Positions 8,514-16,420 of a DNA stretch of 64,000 nt are shown piece by piece. Within the stretch, counting starts at the first letter, position 1, and each line of letters starts with the position of its first letter. This DNA comes from Nodosilinea sp. WJT8-NPBG4 (lineage in GTDB: Bacteria; Cyanobacteriota; Cyanobacteriia; Phormidesmidales; Phormidesmidaceae): positions 1-64,000 of the forward strand of contig JAHHHQ010000052.1 in assembly GCA_019359285.1 (NCBI GenBank), in the 5' to 3' direction. The position numbers were made by a program, and so were the translations under genes. The notes below the pieces were generated by a model. That model did no database searches and was not told the origin of the DNA. It was given only the letters and a program-made list of their open reading frames with translations.

Positions 8514-9603
8514 CCATTCCTCTCCATTTCATCGCGCTGCTGAGGCCCCTGCTGAAGTGGCTCCAAGTGCTGAGGCGATCGCCCGCAAGGCCGAGGTCAT
8601 CGCCCAGCTCAAAACCTTGCGCGAACCTACCCTGGGCAACGACCTCGTTAGCCTGGGCATGGTACGCAATCTGCAAGTGGTAGGCGACCACATCTACCTG
8701 CGGCTCTACGTGGGTCGTCACCAACTGGGCTTACAAGAACAGGTGCAAGAAACTTTGAGGCAGCTGCCCTGGTGCAAAAAAGCCTACGCTCAGCTCTGCA
8801 CCATCCCTGGGGTGCGCACCACCCTGGCGGTGTCGAGCGGCAAGGGCGGCGTCGGCAAATCGACTACGGCTGTGAACTTGGCAGCAGCTCTGGCCCAAAC
8901 CGGGGCCAAGGTAGGGCTGCTCGATGCCGACATCTACGGCCCCAACGTCCCCCAAATGCTAGGTCTGGGGACTTCGGAAGTGCGGGTGATCGACACGCCC
9001 ACTGGCCAGCGATTTGTGCCCCTAGAAGCCCACGGCATCAAGCTCATGTCGGTGGGACTGCTAGCTAAAGGCGACCATCCCTTAGCCTGGCGCGGTCCGG
9101 TGATGCACAAAATTCTCACCCAGTTCCTCCACGAGGTGGACTGGGGCGAGCTGGACTATCTGCTGATTGACCTGCCCCCCGGCACGGGCGACGCCCAGAT
9201 CACCATCGTTCAAGAAAGCCCGATTTGCGGCGTAGTGATGGTGACGACCCCCCAGCAGGTGGCTGTCTCGGACGTACGCCGTAGTGTGCACATGTTTCGT
9301 CAGGTCAGGGTGCCCGTGCTGGGTCTGGTCGAAAACATGAGCTATCTGCTCTGCGGCCACTGCGGCGAACCGACGCCAATCTTTGGCAGCGGCGGCGGCG
9401 CGCAGATTGCTACCGAACTCTCGGTGCCGCTGTGGGGTCAGGTGCCCATCGACCCCCGCATCTGCGAACAGGGTGATGCGGGCGTGCCTCTGCCGATGAA
9501 GCTGCCCGATGCCCCCCTGAGCCAAATCTTTGGTCAGATTGCTCTCGGGTTGAATGCGACCTTTGGCGTGGCGGCGGTGGCGGAGTTGGCAGCGGTTTGT
9601 TGA
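8506..9603 (+). CDS. Mrp/NBP35-family Fe-S cluster carrier ATPase (ApbC-like)
   Basis: A 365-residue P-loop ATPase. Residues 30-105 form an N-terminal MIP18-like domain. The deviant Walker A motif SGKGGVGKST is at 111-120, DADIYGPNVPQML follows, DLPPGTGDA is the switch region, and the CGHC motif that binds the transferred cluster lies in the C-terminal half. Start ATG 8506 lies inside the end of the HEAT gene. The family carries [4Fe-4S] clusters to apo-enzymes. Cyanobacteria normally have a housekeeping Mrp, so a copy in this operon is probably dedicated to the dicluster ferredoxin or a partner of the flavoprotein. That dedication is inference; the family assignment is firm. Confidence 0.88.
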   Translation: MSSHSSPFHRAAEAPAEVAPSAEAIARKAEVIAQLKTLREPTLGNDLVSLGMVRNLQVVGDHIYLRLYVGRHQLGLQEQVQETLRQLPWCKKAYAQLCTIPGVRTTLAVSSGKGGVGKSTTAVNLAAALAQTGAKVGLLDADIYGPNVPQMLGLGTSEVRVIDTPTGQRFVPLEAHGIKLMSVGLLAKGDHPLAWRGPVMHKILTQFLHEVDWGELDYLLIDLPPGTGDAQITIVQESPICGVVMVTTPQQVAVSDVRRSVHMFRQVRVPVLGLVENMSYLLCGHCGEPTPIFGSGGGAQIATELSVPLWGQVPIDPRICEQGDAGVPLPMKLPDAPLSQIFGQIALGLNATFGVAAVAELAAVC

Positions 9604-9720
9604 GGGGATGGGGAAGGTAAGGAAGATGGGGAGGATTGGGAAGGTAGGTTAATTATTTGCCCTGAACTCCCTCATCCCCCTCATCCCCCTCATCTCCCTC
9701 ATCCTCCTTATCCCTCCATC
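9604..9720. repeat. G-rich/C-rich intergenic tract with CCCTCAT repeats
   Basis: Downstream of the Mrp gene a G-rich arm (GGGGATGGGGAAGG and relatives) is followed by repeated CTCATCCCC/CTCATCTCC units. The arms are largely complementary and could fold into one long hairpin that ends the operon. It belongs to the same class as the two tracts inside the operon. Confidence 0.5.
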
Positions 9721-9793
9721 ACAAAACGACCTATAAACACCAGCACGCCAATACTCGTCGGGCAGTCTAAAACACCGTCTAGAATGCTGGGAT

Positions 9794-11593
9794 GTGATTA
9801 GGAGCAGGCAGTTGGTTCAGTCTCAGCCCCAGGACGTCTCTTCGCAACAGCCTCTGCTGCGAATATTGAGCAGTTTGCGTGCTCACCTTGGGCTTACCTT
9901 GGGGGCATTAGTCAGCGCCCTGCTGCTGGTAGCGGCCTACGCGGCAACGCCGCAGCTGTTTCGCTGGGCCATCGATGACGGCATTGCCAAAAATAATTTG
10001 ACGGTGGTGCTGCAGAGCGGAGCGGGGCTGGTAGCAGCGGCCCTGGCCAGAGGGCTGTTTAACTTTGGCCAGAGCTTCTGCGCTGAGGCCATGTCACAAA
10101 GCGTGGTCTACGACCTGCGCAACCGCATCTTTAGCAAGATTCAAACCCTCAGCTTTAGCTACCACGACCAGGCCCAAACCTCGCAGCTGCTCACCCGCGT
10201 CACCAGCGACATTGAGCAGGTGCGCACGTTCCTCAGCACCAGCCTGGTTCAGGTGATTAGCGGGGTGGTGACGCTGGTGGCGATCGCAACCATTCTCCTG
10301 ATTATGAACTGGCAGCTGGCGCTGATTAGCCTGACAGTGGTACCGATAGCGGGGTGGCTGATGGCGCGATTTTTTAACCAAAACAATCTGCTGTTTCGCC
10401 AGGTGCAGGAGCAACTCAGCGACCTCAACGCGGTCTTGCAGGAGAATTTGCTGGGTGTACGGGTAGTCAAGGCCTTTGTGCGCGAGGACGCCGAGCGCGA
10501 TCGCTACACCCAGCTCAACAACGAGCTGGTGGCCGCCAATATGAAAACCATTCGGGCGATTCGCAACACGTTTCCGTTCATCTTTTTGGTCAGCAACCTG
10601 GTGATTGTGGTGGTAGTGGGCTACGGCGGCGTGGCGGTGATTGACCAGCGCTTTTCGGTAGGGGAACTGGTGGCGTTTAACGCCTACCTGCTGCTGATTT
10701 TGCAGCCGATTTTGCTGATCGGCTTTGCTGCCCCGGCGATTGCTGGGGCCTCATCCTCCGCCGAGCGGGTTTATGAGGTGCTCGATGCCGCAGTCGAAAT
10801 TCGCGATCGCCCCAACGCTATTCCCTTCACCACCTGCGGCGGCCGCATCACCTTTGAGAATGTGTCGTTTCGCTATCCCGGTGCCGCCACCCCAGCCCTT
10901 AACGGCATTTCCTTTGAGACCAAACCCAACGAGCTGATCGCCATTCTGGGTATGACTGGCTCAGGCAAAAGCACCGTTACCAACCTGATTCCCCGCTTCT
11001 ACGATGTCACGGCCGGGGCGGTGCGCATCGACGGCCGCGATGTGCGCGACTTTACTTTAGAAAGCCTGCGATCGCACATCAGCACCGTCTTCCAAGAAAC
11101 CACCCTATTCTCGGGCACCATTTTTTCTAACATCACCTACGCCAAGGCCGAGGCTACCCTAAGCGAGGTGGTCGAAGCGGCCAAGGCTGCCCAGATTCAC
11201 GACTTTGTTATGACCCTGCCCGAGGGCTACGACACGCTGGTGGGCGAGCGTGGGGTAGGGCTGTCGGGCGGGCAAAAGCAGCGGATTGCGATCGCTCGCA
11301 CCCTGCTGACCGACTACAAAGTGTTGATTCTCGACGACAGCACCTCCGCCGTCGATGCCCAAACCGCCGCCCAAATTCAGGCTGCCCTCGACGACCTGAT
11401 GCGCCGCCGCACCTGCACCGCCTTTGTGGTGGCCCAGCGCATCAGCACCGTACGCACCGCCGATCGCATTCTGCTGATGGATAAGGGGCGGCTAGTGGAC
11501 CAGGGCACCCACGAATATTTGATGGCCCATAGCTCGCTCTACGGCGCAATTTTGGAATCTCAGGTTGGTGCAGCTCCGGTCAAGCAGCGCTAG
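9794..11593 (+). CDS. ABC exporter half-transporter with degenerate ATPase site
   Basis: A 599-residue type IV exporter: six membrane segments (about 35-320) then an ATPase domain. Walker A GMTGSGKST is near 386, the signature LSGGQKQR near 490, and Walker B VLILDDSTSAVD near 510. The residue after the Walker B aspartate is Asp (about 515) instead of the catalytic Glu. This is the degenerate half of heterodimeric exporters such as TM287 or BmrC. Its natural partner is the consensus half encoded at 13303-15072. The start is GTG 9794; an ATG two bases earlier is immediately followed by a stop. The substrate is unknown. Such pairs export drugs, lipids or peptides. Confidence 0.88.
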   Translation: MIRSRQLVQSQPQDVSSQQPLLRILSSLRAHLGLTLGALVSALLLVAAYAATPQLFRWAIDDGIAKNNLTVVLQSGAGLVAAALARGLFNFGQSFCAEAMSQSVVYDLRNRIFSKIQTLSFSYHDQAQTSQLLTRVTSDIEQVRTFLSTSLVQVISGVVTLVAIATILLIMNWQLALISLTVVPIAGWLMARFFNQNNLLFRQVQEQLSDLNAVLQENLLGVRVVKAFVREDAERDRYTQLNNELVAANMKTIRAIRNTFPFIFLVSNLVIVVVVGYGGVAVIDQRFSVGELVAFNAYLLLILQPILLIGFAAPAIAGASSSAERVYEVLDAAVEIRDRPNAIPFTTCGGRITFENVSFRYPGAATPALNGISFETKPNELIAILGMTGSGKSTVTNLIPRFYDVTAGAVRIDGRDVRDFTLESLRSHISTVFQETTLFSGTIFSNITYAKAEATLSEVVEAAKAAQIHDFVMTLPEGYDTLVGERGVGLSGGQKQRIAIARTLLTDYKVLILDDSTSAVDAQTAAQIQAALDDLMRRRTCTAFVVAQRISTVRTADRILLMDKGRLVDQGTHEYLMAHSSLYGAILESQVGAAPVKQR

Positions 11594-11742
11594 CGGTCAG
11601 AAGAGACTATTGAGCCAGAAAGCTTAGTGCAGGGCATAAATGATCGATGTTTAACCATGACAGCGACGTTGCACATTGAGCAGATACGAGTGTAAAGGGC
11701 GAACATTCGAAATTTCTCTATGACAGTAGCGTGTTGCATTGG

Positions 11743-11951
11743 TGACTTAAAGGATTGAGCCAATGCAGCAGCGTTGTGACCTGGCGATCAAGCAAGTTGC
11801 GCTGCTGCATCAAAGCATTGCACCGTGACACTAAAGAATTGAGCCGTGGACATTAAATAGTTGTGCTGCCGCACTAAAGGAGCGGGGCAAAACAGTAAAG
11901 GTGCAGCCAATAACAGAAACGTTGTGCGCTAACGCACTAACCCTGCGAGGC
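11743..11951 (+). repeat. Degenerate tandem array of about 20-24 bp units, possible transposon end
   Basis: At least seven related units follow each other head to tail. Examples start at 11743 (TGACTTAAAGGATTGAGCCA), 11826 (ACACTAAAGAATTGAGCC within), 11847 (ACATTAAATAGTTGTGC within), 11871 (GCACTAAAGG), 11891 (AACAGTAAAGG) and 11912 (AACAGAAACGTTGTGC). The rough consensus is ACACTAAAGgaTTGtGCC. No ORF covers the array. Repeats of this size and spacing are typical of the ends of Tn7/Tn5053-type elements, where TnsB/TniA transposases bind; no transposase gene is nearby. The surrounding 11594-11742 and 11952-12029 hold nothing else I recognise. Confidence 0.45.
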
Positions 11952-12029
11952 AGCGATACAACGAGGGGAAATTTAGATCCGGCCTTTGTAGGCTAGGTGC
12001 AATGAATTGGAACCCAACAACAACTAGCC

Positions 12030-12135
12030 CAGCTTGGCCAGGTTCTTCCGACACCGCACCGTCCAAGGGTGATCGGCCCCCAGCTTGGGTTCGAGGACGG
12101 CGAAGGCTGTTGCTCTTTGCCGCAGCTCCTTAGGG
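12030..12135 (-). pseudogene. Remnant of a TPR (kinesin light chain-like) gene, copy 1
   Basis: Read on the minus strand, one frame gives the typical end of a tetratricopeptide-repeat protein, AVLEPKLGADHPWTVRCRKN, and ends in LAKLG and a TAG. Only the last repeat survives; there is no start and no upstream repeat. A diverged second copy lies at 12878-13119 on the other side of the toxin-antitoxin pair. The surviving frame is intact to its stop, but a fragment this short is not a gene. Confidence 0.6.
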
Positions 12136-12247
12136 GTGAGGGAGGGGGGCTACGATAGAGACACCCACCATTCTGGACCAGCGATCGCCAAGACAAGCCA
12201 TCGCCACCATTGATGGGCTTAGAGAGCATCAACTAGGAGAAACCGTC

Positions 12248-12463
12248 ATGGTTCAAGCTGTCATTTTAGAAAAACTAGAGCAATTGCCGGAAGCTTTGCA
12301 AATAGAAGTTCTACACTACATTGAGTTTTTGGCCGAAAAATATGCCAAGGACACTCCTACCCAGGCTCCTCAAAAGAAACGAAAAGCTGGCTTACTCAAA
12401 GGCAAAATCTGGATGGCCGAGGATTTCGATGCTCCGCTTGAGGATCTGAAGGATTACATGTGA
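12248..12463 (+). CDS. DUF2281/VapB-type antitoxin
   Basis: A 71-residue protein of the DUF2281 family: N-terminal VILEKLEQLPEALQIEVLHYIEFL, a basic linker, and a C-terminal acidic helix (AEDFDAPLEDLKDYM) that usually occupies the toxin's active site. ATG 12248 follows AGGAGAAACCGTC. The stop overlaps the start of the PIN-domain gene, the usual arrangement for co-translation of antitoxin and toxin and for autoregulation. Together they form a type II toxin-antitoxin module inserted between the two ABC half-transporter genes. Confidence 0.85.
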   Translation: MVQAVILEKLEQLPEALQIEVLHYIEFLAEKYAKDTPTQAPQKKRKAGLLKGKIWMAEDFDAPLEDLKDYM

Positions 12464-12840
12464 TGCTGTTAGACACTCACACTCTCCTGTGGTTTTTGGA
12501 GGATGACTCTAGGTTGCCTCCCAGCCTAAGATCATTAATTGAGGATGGCGATAGCGTCTTCGCGAGCATAATATCGCTTTGGGAAATAGCAATTAAACTA
12601 TCTATCAACAAGCTGGTGTTGCAGGTTGAGTTTCAGGATCTGCCTAGCGTTTTGGACAATCTTGAAATTGGAGTGTTACCCCTTACTTTTGCTGATGCAG
12701 CACAGTATCTCAGTCTTCCGCTCCACCATCGTGATCCCTTTGATCGCATGCTGATTGCCCAGGCAATGACGAATTCTCTTGCGATCGCAAGTGCCGATAC
12801 AGCCTTTGATGCCTATCCCATTCAGCGAATGTGGGCCTGA
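12463..12840 (+). CDS. PIN-domain ribonuclease toxin, VapC family
   Basis: About 125 residues with a complete PIN domain: the first acidic residue in LLDTHTLLW, the second in SLWEIAIK, and C-terminal acidic residues in HRDPFDRMLIAQA and ASADTAFD. These coordinate Mg2+/Mn2+ for RNA cleavage. Start ATG 12463 overlaps the antitoxin stop (TGATG); a GTG three bases earlier is an alternative. The toxin looks intact. Its presumed role is growth arrest by cleavage of tRNA or rRNA when the antitoxin is lost. The TPR remnants on both sides suggest the module arrived with, or was flanked by, a repeated gene. Confidence 0.87.
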   Translation: MLLDTHTLLWFLEDDSRLPPSLRSLIEDGDSVFASIISLWEIAIKLSINKLVLQVEFQDLPSVLDNLEIGVLPLTFADAAQYLSLPLHHRDPFDRMLIAQAMTNSLAIASADTAFDAYPIQRMWA

Positions 12841-12877
12841 GCACAGCAAACCAGATTCATCAGCCGCCATTCTCTAC

Positions 12878-13119
12878 CTTGGCTAGGTTCTTCCGACACT
12901 GCATCGTCTAGGGGTGCTCGGCCCCCAGTTTAGGTTCGAGGATGGCGAGGGCTTGCTGATAGAACGATCGGGATTCTTTGGTACGGCCTTGGGCGGCCAT
13001 TCCTTCGGGCACAATTCCTGCTGGCGGATTGAGGGTAAATCGCAGCTGCTCAAACTGTGGAGTCGGGCCGGTAGCGCACTCAGGGTTTGAAATAGCGTCA
13101 GCCGCCGTTGAGAAGACAT
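12878..13119 (-). pseudogene. Remnant of a TPR gene, copy 2, with internal stop
   Basis: The minus-strand frame reads FYQQALAILEPKLGAEHP, then a TAG where copy 1 has TGG, then TMQCRKNLAKVEN. It is a longer and more decayed copy of the TPR tail at 12030-12135, in the same orientation. The two copies differ at many positions, so the duplication is old or came from paralogous genes. Positions 13120-13302 contain only the upstream region of the ABC gene. Confidence 0.6.
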
Positions 13120-13302
13120 AAGGAAGAAGCTATAGGGCGCAGCAGAGAAATTTCTGAGCTAATCGTAACCCACGATATTTGGCGGTATTGAAGCATCTTT
13201 GCGCAACCCTGTTTGAGTCAATCTAAATATCTGAAGCCGTTGGGCAGACTGCCCTCGTCTGGCATTGGGTTACACTTCGTCTTAGCAAGCCAGTGCTCTC
13301 CG

Positions 13303-15072
13303 ATGTCTTCTGCCCATTTCTCGGCTCCAGCAGAACCCAAGCCTAAGCTCTCGACCATTGGGCGGTTTTTGCAATATTTTGCGCCCTACCGGCAAGACCT
13401 GCCGATCGCACTGCTGCTGGTTGCCATTGGGGCGACGACCCAGGCGATCGGGCCGCTGCTGATCGGTTGGGCGATCGACAACCTAATTTTGCAGGGCAAC
13501 TTGCCGGGGCTGCTGTGGATGCTGGCGGCGCTGACGGTGATTTATCTCGTTGGGGTGTGGGCAATTCGAGGGCAGATTTGGCGGATGGGTGCGATCGTGC
13601 AGCGGCTACTGGGGCAGCTGCGGCAGGATATTTTCGACAAAATCCAGAGTTTGCCGGTAAGTTTTTTTGATCGCAGCGAGGCGGGCGACCTGATGAGTCG
13701 CTTACTCAACGATGTCAACACCGTCAACCAGGCCTTTGGCCTCACCATTCCCCAGGTGCTGGGCCAGACCTTTAGTCTGGTGGGCATCATCATCGCCATG
13801 CTCTCGATTAATTTGCAGCTGGGGCTGCTGAGCAATCTGGTGGTGCCGCTGATGATTTTTACCACGGGGTTTTTCTCGCGCTGGGCGAGGGGAAGGTTTA
13901 GCGTTACCCGGCAGACCATTGGCGACCTGTCGGCCAAACTGGAAGAAGACATTGGCAGCGTCAAAGAGGCCCAGGCGTTTAATCGCACCCAGCTCAACAT
14001 TGAAGAGTTTGACAGCCTCAACGCGGCCAACCGCAAGGCCAATGTGCAGGCGGTGGCGGTGACGGCGGCATTTTTGCCCTCCATCGACCTGCTCAATACC
14101 CTGGCCACGGCTGGGGTGACGGCCTACGGCGGCTATCTGGCGGTGACGGGGGTGATGACGGTGGGCACCGTGACCGCCTTTGTGCTCTATGTGCAGCAGT
14201 TTTTTCGCCCCATCCAGATTCTCAGCCAGTTCTACACCCAGGCCCAGTCAGCGCTGGCGGGGCTCGATCGCATTTTTCTGCTGCTCGACGAGCCTGCCAC
14301 CCTGCAAGATGCGCTTAACGCCACCGAGATGCCGCCGATCGCCGGGGAGGTGCGGTTTGAGTCGGTGGGCTTTGGCTACACCCCCAACCAGCGGGTGCTA
14401 AAGGGGATCAACCTCTGCGCCCAGCCGGGGCAGATGGTTGCTTTGGTGGGGCCAACCGGGGCGGGCAAGAGCACGATTATTAACCTGATCATGCGGTTCT
14501 ACGATGTGTCGGAGGGGGCGGTGCGCATCGACGGGGTGGATGTGCGCGCCGTCACCCAGGCCAGCCTACGCCGCCAGATTGGCATTGTGCTGCAAGACAA
14601 TCTGTTGTTTAGCGGCACCGTGGCTGAAAATATTGCCTTTGGTGCGCCCCACGCCAGCCAGGCCGAGATCGAAGCGGCGGCCCAGGCGGCGAATGTGCAT
14701 GAGTTTATTACGTCGCTGCCTCAGGGCTACAGCACCCGGTTGGGGGAGCGCGGCGCACCCCTGAGCCAGGGGCAGCGGCAGCTGGTGAGCATTGCCCGCG
14801 CGGTGCTGATTGACCCGCGCATTTTGCTGCTGGATGAGGCCACCAGCAGCATTGATACGCGCACCGAAGGGCTAGTGCAGGATGCGATCGCCCGCCTCCT
14901 GCACAATCGCACCAGCTTTGTGATTGCCCACCGACTCAGCACCGTTACCCAGGCCGACCAGGCGCTGGTGATTCAGCAGGGCGACATTGTCGAGCAGGGC
15001 ACCCACGCCGAGCTGATGGCCCGGCAAGGCATCTACGCCAACCTCTACAGCTTGCAGCTGGGCACTGACTGA
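13303..15072 (+). CDS. ABC exporter half-transporter with consensus ATPase site
   Basis: About 589 residues: six membrane segments followed by an ATPase domain with Walker A GPTGAGKST near 383, a variant signature LSQGQRQ near 487 and Walker B ILLLDEATSS near 507 with the catalytic Glu (about 512). The LSQGQ signature with a normal Walker B is the TM288/BmrD-type half of a heterodimer, complementary to the Asp-containing half at 9794-11593. ATG 13303 is preferred; a TTG at 13213 would add 30 unconserved-looking residues. The two halves are normally adjacent; here about 1.7 kb of mobile debris separates them. Whether both are still expressed in balance is unknown. Confidence 0.88.
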   Translation: MSSAHFSAPAEPKPKLSTIGRFLQYFAPYRQDLPIALLLVAIGATTQAIGPLLIGWAIDNLILQGNLPGLLWMLAALTVIYLVGVWAIRGQIWRMGAIVQRLLGQLRQDIFDKIQSLPVSFFDRSEAGDLMSRLLNDVNTVNQAFGLTIPQVLGQTFSLVGIIIAMLSINLQLGLLSNLVVPLMIFTTGFFSRWARGRFSVTRQTIGDLSAKLEEDIGSVKEAQAFNRTQLNIEEFDSLNAANRKANVQAVAVTAAFLPSIDLLNTLATAGVTAYGGYLAVTGVMTVGTVTAFVLYVQQFFRPIQILSQFYTQAQSALAGLDRIFLLLDEPATLQDALNATEMPPIAGEVRFESVGFGYTPNQRVLKGINLCAQPGQMVALVGPTGAGKSTIINLIMRFYDVSEGAVRIDGVDVRAVTQASLRRQIGIVLQDNLLFSGTVAENIAFGAPHASQAEIEAAAQAANVHEFITSLPQGYSTRLGERGAPLSQGQRQLVSIARAVLIDPRILLLDEATSSIDTRTEGLVQDAIARLLHNRTSFVIAHRLSTVTQADQALVIQQGDIVEQGTHAELMARQGIYANLYSLQLGTD

Positions 15073-15107
15073 TGGGCTCTGGTGTTTTGGCTGTCCTAAC
15101 TCAGACT

Positions 15108-15458
15108 TCACCAAGACATGCCGTCGTTGACATAGAAGATCCAGGCTAGGGTGGCTGCCGCAGTGGATAGATTAATCAGGGGTAGGGCGGTGAAACCGCA
15201 GGCCAATAGGTAGCGATAGGGCAAATTGACGAACACCGGCAGCAGAAACACCAACCAGCTCAGCGCCACCGCCACCAGGCAAACAAGAGGAAAGCTGACA
15301 ACGCTGAGGACCAGGGTTACCGCAGCAGGGCTTGCGAGGACATTAGGGTCCTCAAGCATCAACAACGTCATGATTGCGGGCATACCCCCGACCATAGCAC
15401 CGATGATCAACAGAACTGTTGTAATAAAAAGAACCATTAGAGCGGTTTTCCGGCGCAT
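15108..15458 (-). CDS. Small four-helix membrane protein, unknown
   Basis: A 116-residue protein with four hydrophobic segments (around TALMVLFITTVLLIIGAMVGG, AAVTLVLSVVSFPLVCLVAVAL, LVFLLPVFVNLPY and GFTALPLINLSTAAATLAWIF). ATG 15458 begins MRRKTALM, a normal start for a membrane protein. A GTG 75 bases upstream would add a stretch that looks non-coding. The C-terminus is WIFYVNDGMSW. No family is recognised. It is convergent with the ABC transporter gene, so it is not part of that transcription unit. Confidence 0.55.
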   Translation of the reverse strand: MRRKTALMVLFITTVLLIIGAMVGGMPAIMTLLMLEDPNVLASPAAVTLVLSVVSFPLVCLVAVALSWLVFLLPVFVNLPYRYLLACGFTALPLINLSTAAATLAWIFYVNDGMSW

Positions 15459-15533
15459 AGGGTTTGTTATGGTAAAGGCCACTGTCTGGGCAGAAGGACA
15501 CCCTAGATTGCCCAATGACCTCGTCCCCCCCAC

Positions 15534-15693
15534 CTGAGGTGCACCAATGAATCAGACTGCTCAGCCGCTCGTAGCCCTGGGCACCGCAGGTGCCCAACTC
15601 TTCCCCCCCAACTCTTCCCCCTCCCAATCTGAGGTGCACCGATGAGTCAGGCCACTCAGCCCCCCGTAGCTCTGGTCACTGGAGGTGCCCAAG
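15534..15693 (+). repeat. 95-bp-period duplication of the 5' end of the SDR gene
   Basis: A segment starting CTGAGGTGCACC at 15534-15598 recurs at 15629-15693, where it covers the leader and first 17 codons of the following SDR gene. The first copy has its own ATG (15547) and reads MNQTAQPLVALGTAGAQ, against MSQATQPPVALVTGGAQ in the true gene. The linker contains ACTCTTCCCCC twice. It is a partial tandem duplication giving a decoy start. Confidence 0.7.
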
Positions 15694-16412
15694 GAATTGG
15701 CTTGGGTATCACCCAACTCCTTCTCAATCAGGGTTGGCGCGTTGCGATCGCCGATATGAACACAGCCGCTGGTGCTGCCCTGCAAGACACTCTGCCCCAG
15801 TTTCACGAGTCGTTCATCTTTTTGCCCTGCAATGTGTGTCAGGAGCGTGAGGTAGAGCGCTCTGTCGCGGCGACCCTCGATTACTTTGGCCGACTCGACG
15901 GGCTGATCAACAATGCAGGCATTGCCCACCCCTACAGCGGCCCTGTCGAAGACCTAGCTCTGTCAGACTGGAATCACTGGATTTGCACCAACCTGACGGG
16001 GTACTTTCTGATGGCTAAGCACACCATCCGTCATCTGCGCGCGGCCCAAGGTGCGATCGTCAACATTTCCTCGGTTCGCGCCCTTCAGTCTGAACCCGAT
16101 TCCGAAGCCTATGCCGCCTCTAAAGGAGGCGTCGTGGGGCTGACCCACGCTCTAGCCATGAGTCTCGGCCCAGCCGTTCGCGTCAACTGCATCAGCCCCG
16201 GCTGGATCGATGTCAGTGCGTTGAAACATCCCCCCAAGGAGTCGCACCTGAGCCCAGTTGACCACGCCCAGCACCCGGTGGGGCGAGTGGGTCAAGCTCA
16301 AGACATTGCGGAAATGGTCTACTTTTTGCTGTCAGATAAAGCCGGTTTTATCACAGGGCAGAATATTGTGGTCGATGGCGGCATGGGCCGCAAGATGATC
16401 TACGAGGAGTAG
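15642..16412 (+). CDS. Short-chain dehydrogenase/reductase (SDR)
   Basis: A 256-residue classical SDR. The cofactor motif TGGAQGIG is at residues 13-20, NNAG near 90, the catalytic Ser in NISSV near 140 and YAASK near 155; the SPGW turn follows. All active-site residues are present. An acidic residue after the second strand (IADMN) favours NAD(H). The substrate is unknown; the family spans sugars, alcohols and acyl carriers. Its 5' end is partly duplicated upstream. It is convergent with the MocR regulator gene, nine bases away. Confidence 0.82.
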   Translation: MSQATQPPVALVTGGAQGIGLGITQLLLNQGWRVAIADMNTAAGAALQDTLPQFHESFIFLPCNVCQEREVERSVAATLDYFGRLDGLINNAGIAHPYSGPVEDLALSDWNHWICTNLTGYFLMAKHTIRHLRAAQGAIVNISSVRALQSEPDSEAYAASKGGVVGLTHALAMSLGPAVRVNCISPGWIDVSALKHPPKESHLSPVDHAQHPVGRVGQAQDIAEMVYFLLSDKAGFITGQNIVVDGGMGRKMIYEE

Positions 16413-16420
16413 GTCAGGGG

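Noticed and set aside
11743..11951. CRISPR array at the ACTAAAG repeats
   Set aside because: Units are adjacent and degenerate with no unique spacers; they look like protein-binding repeats.
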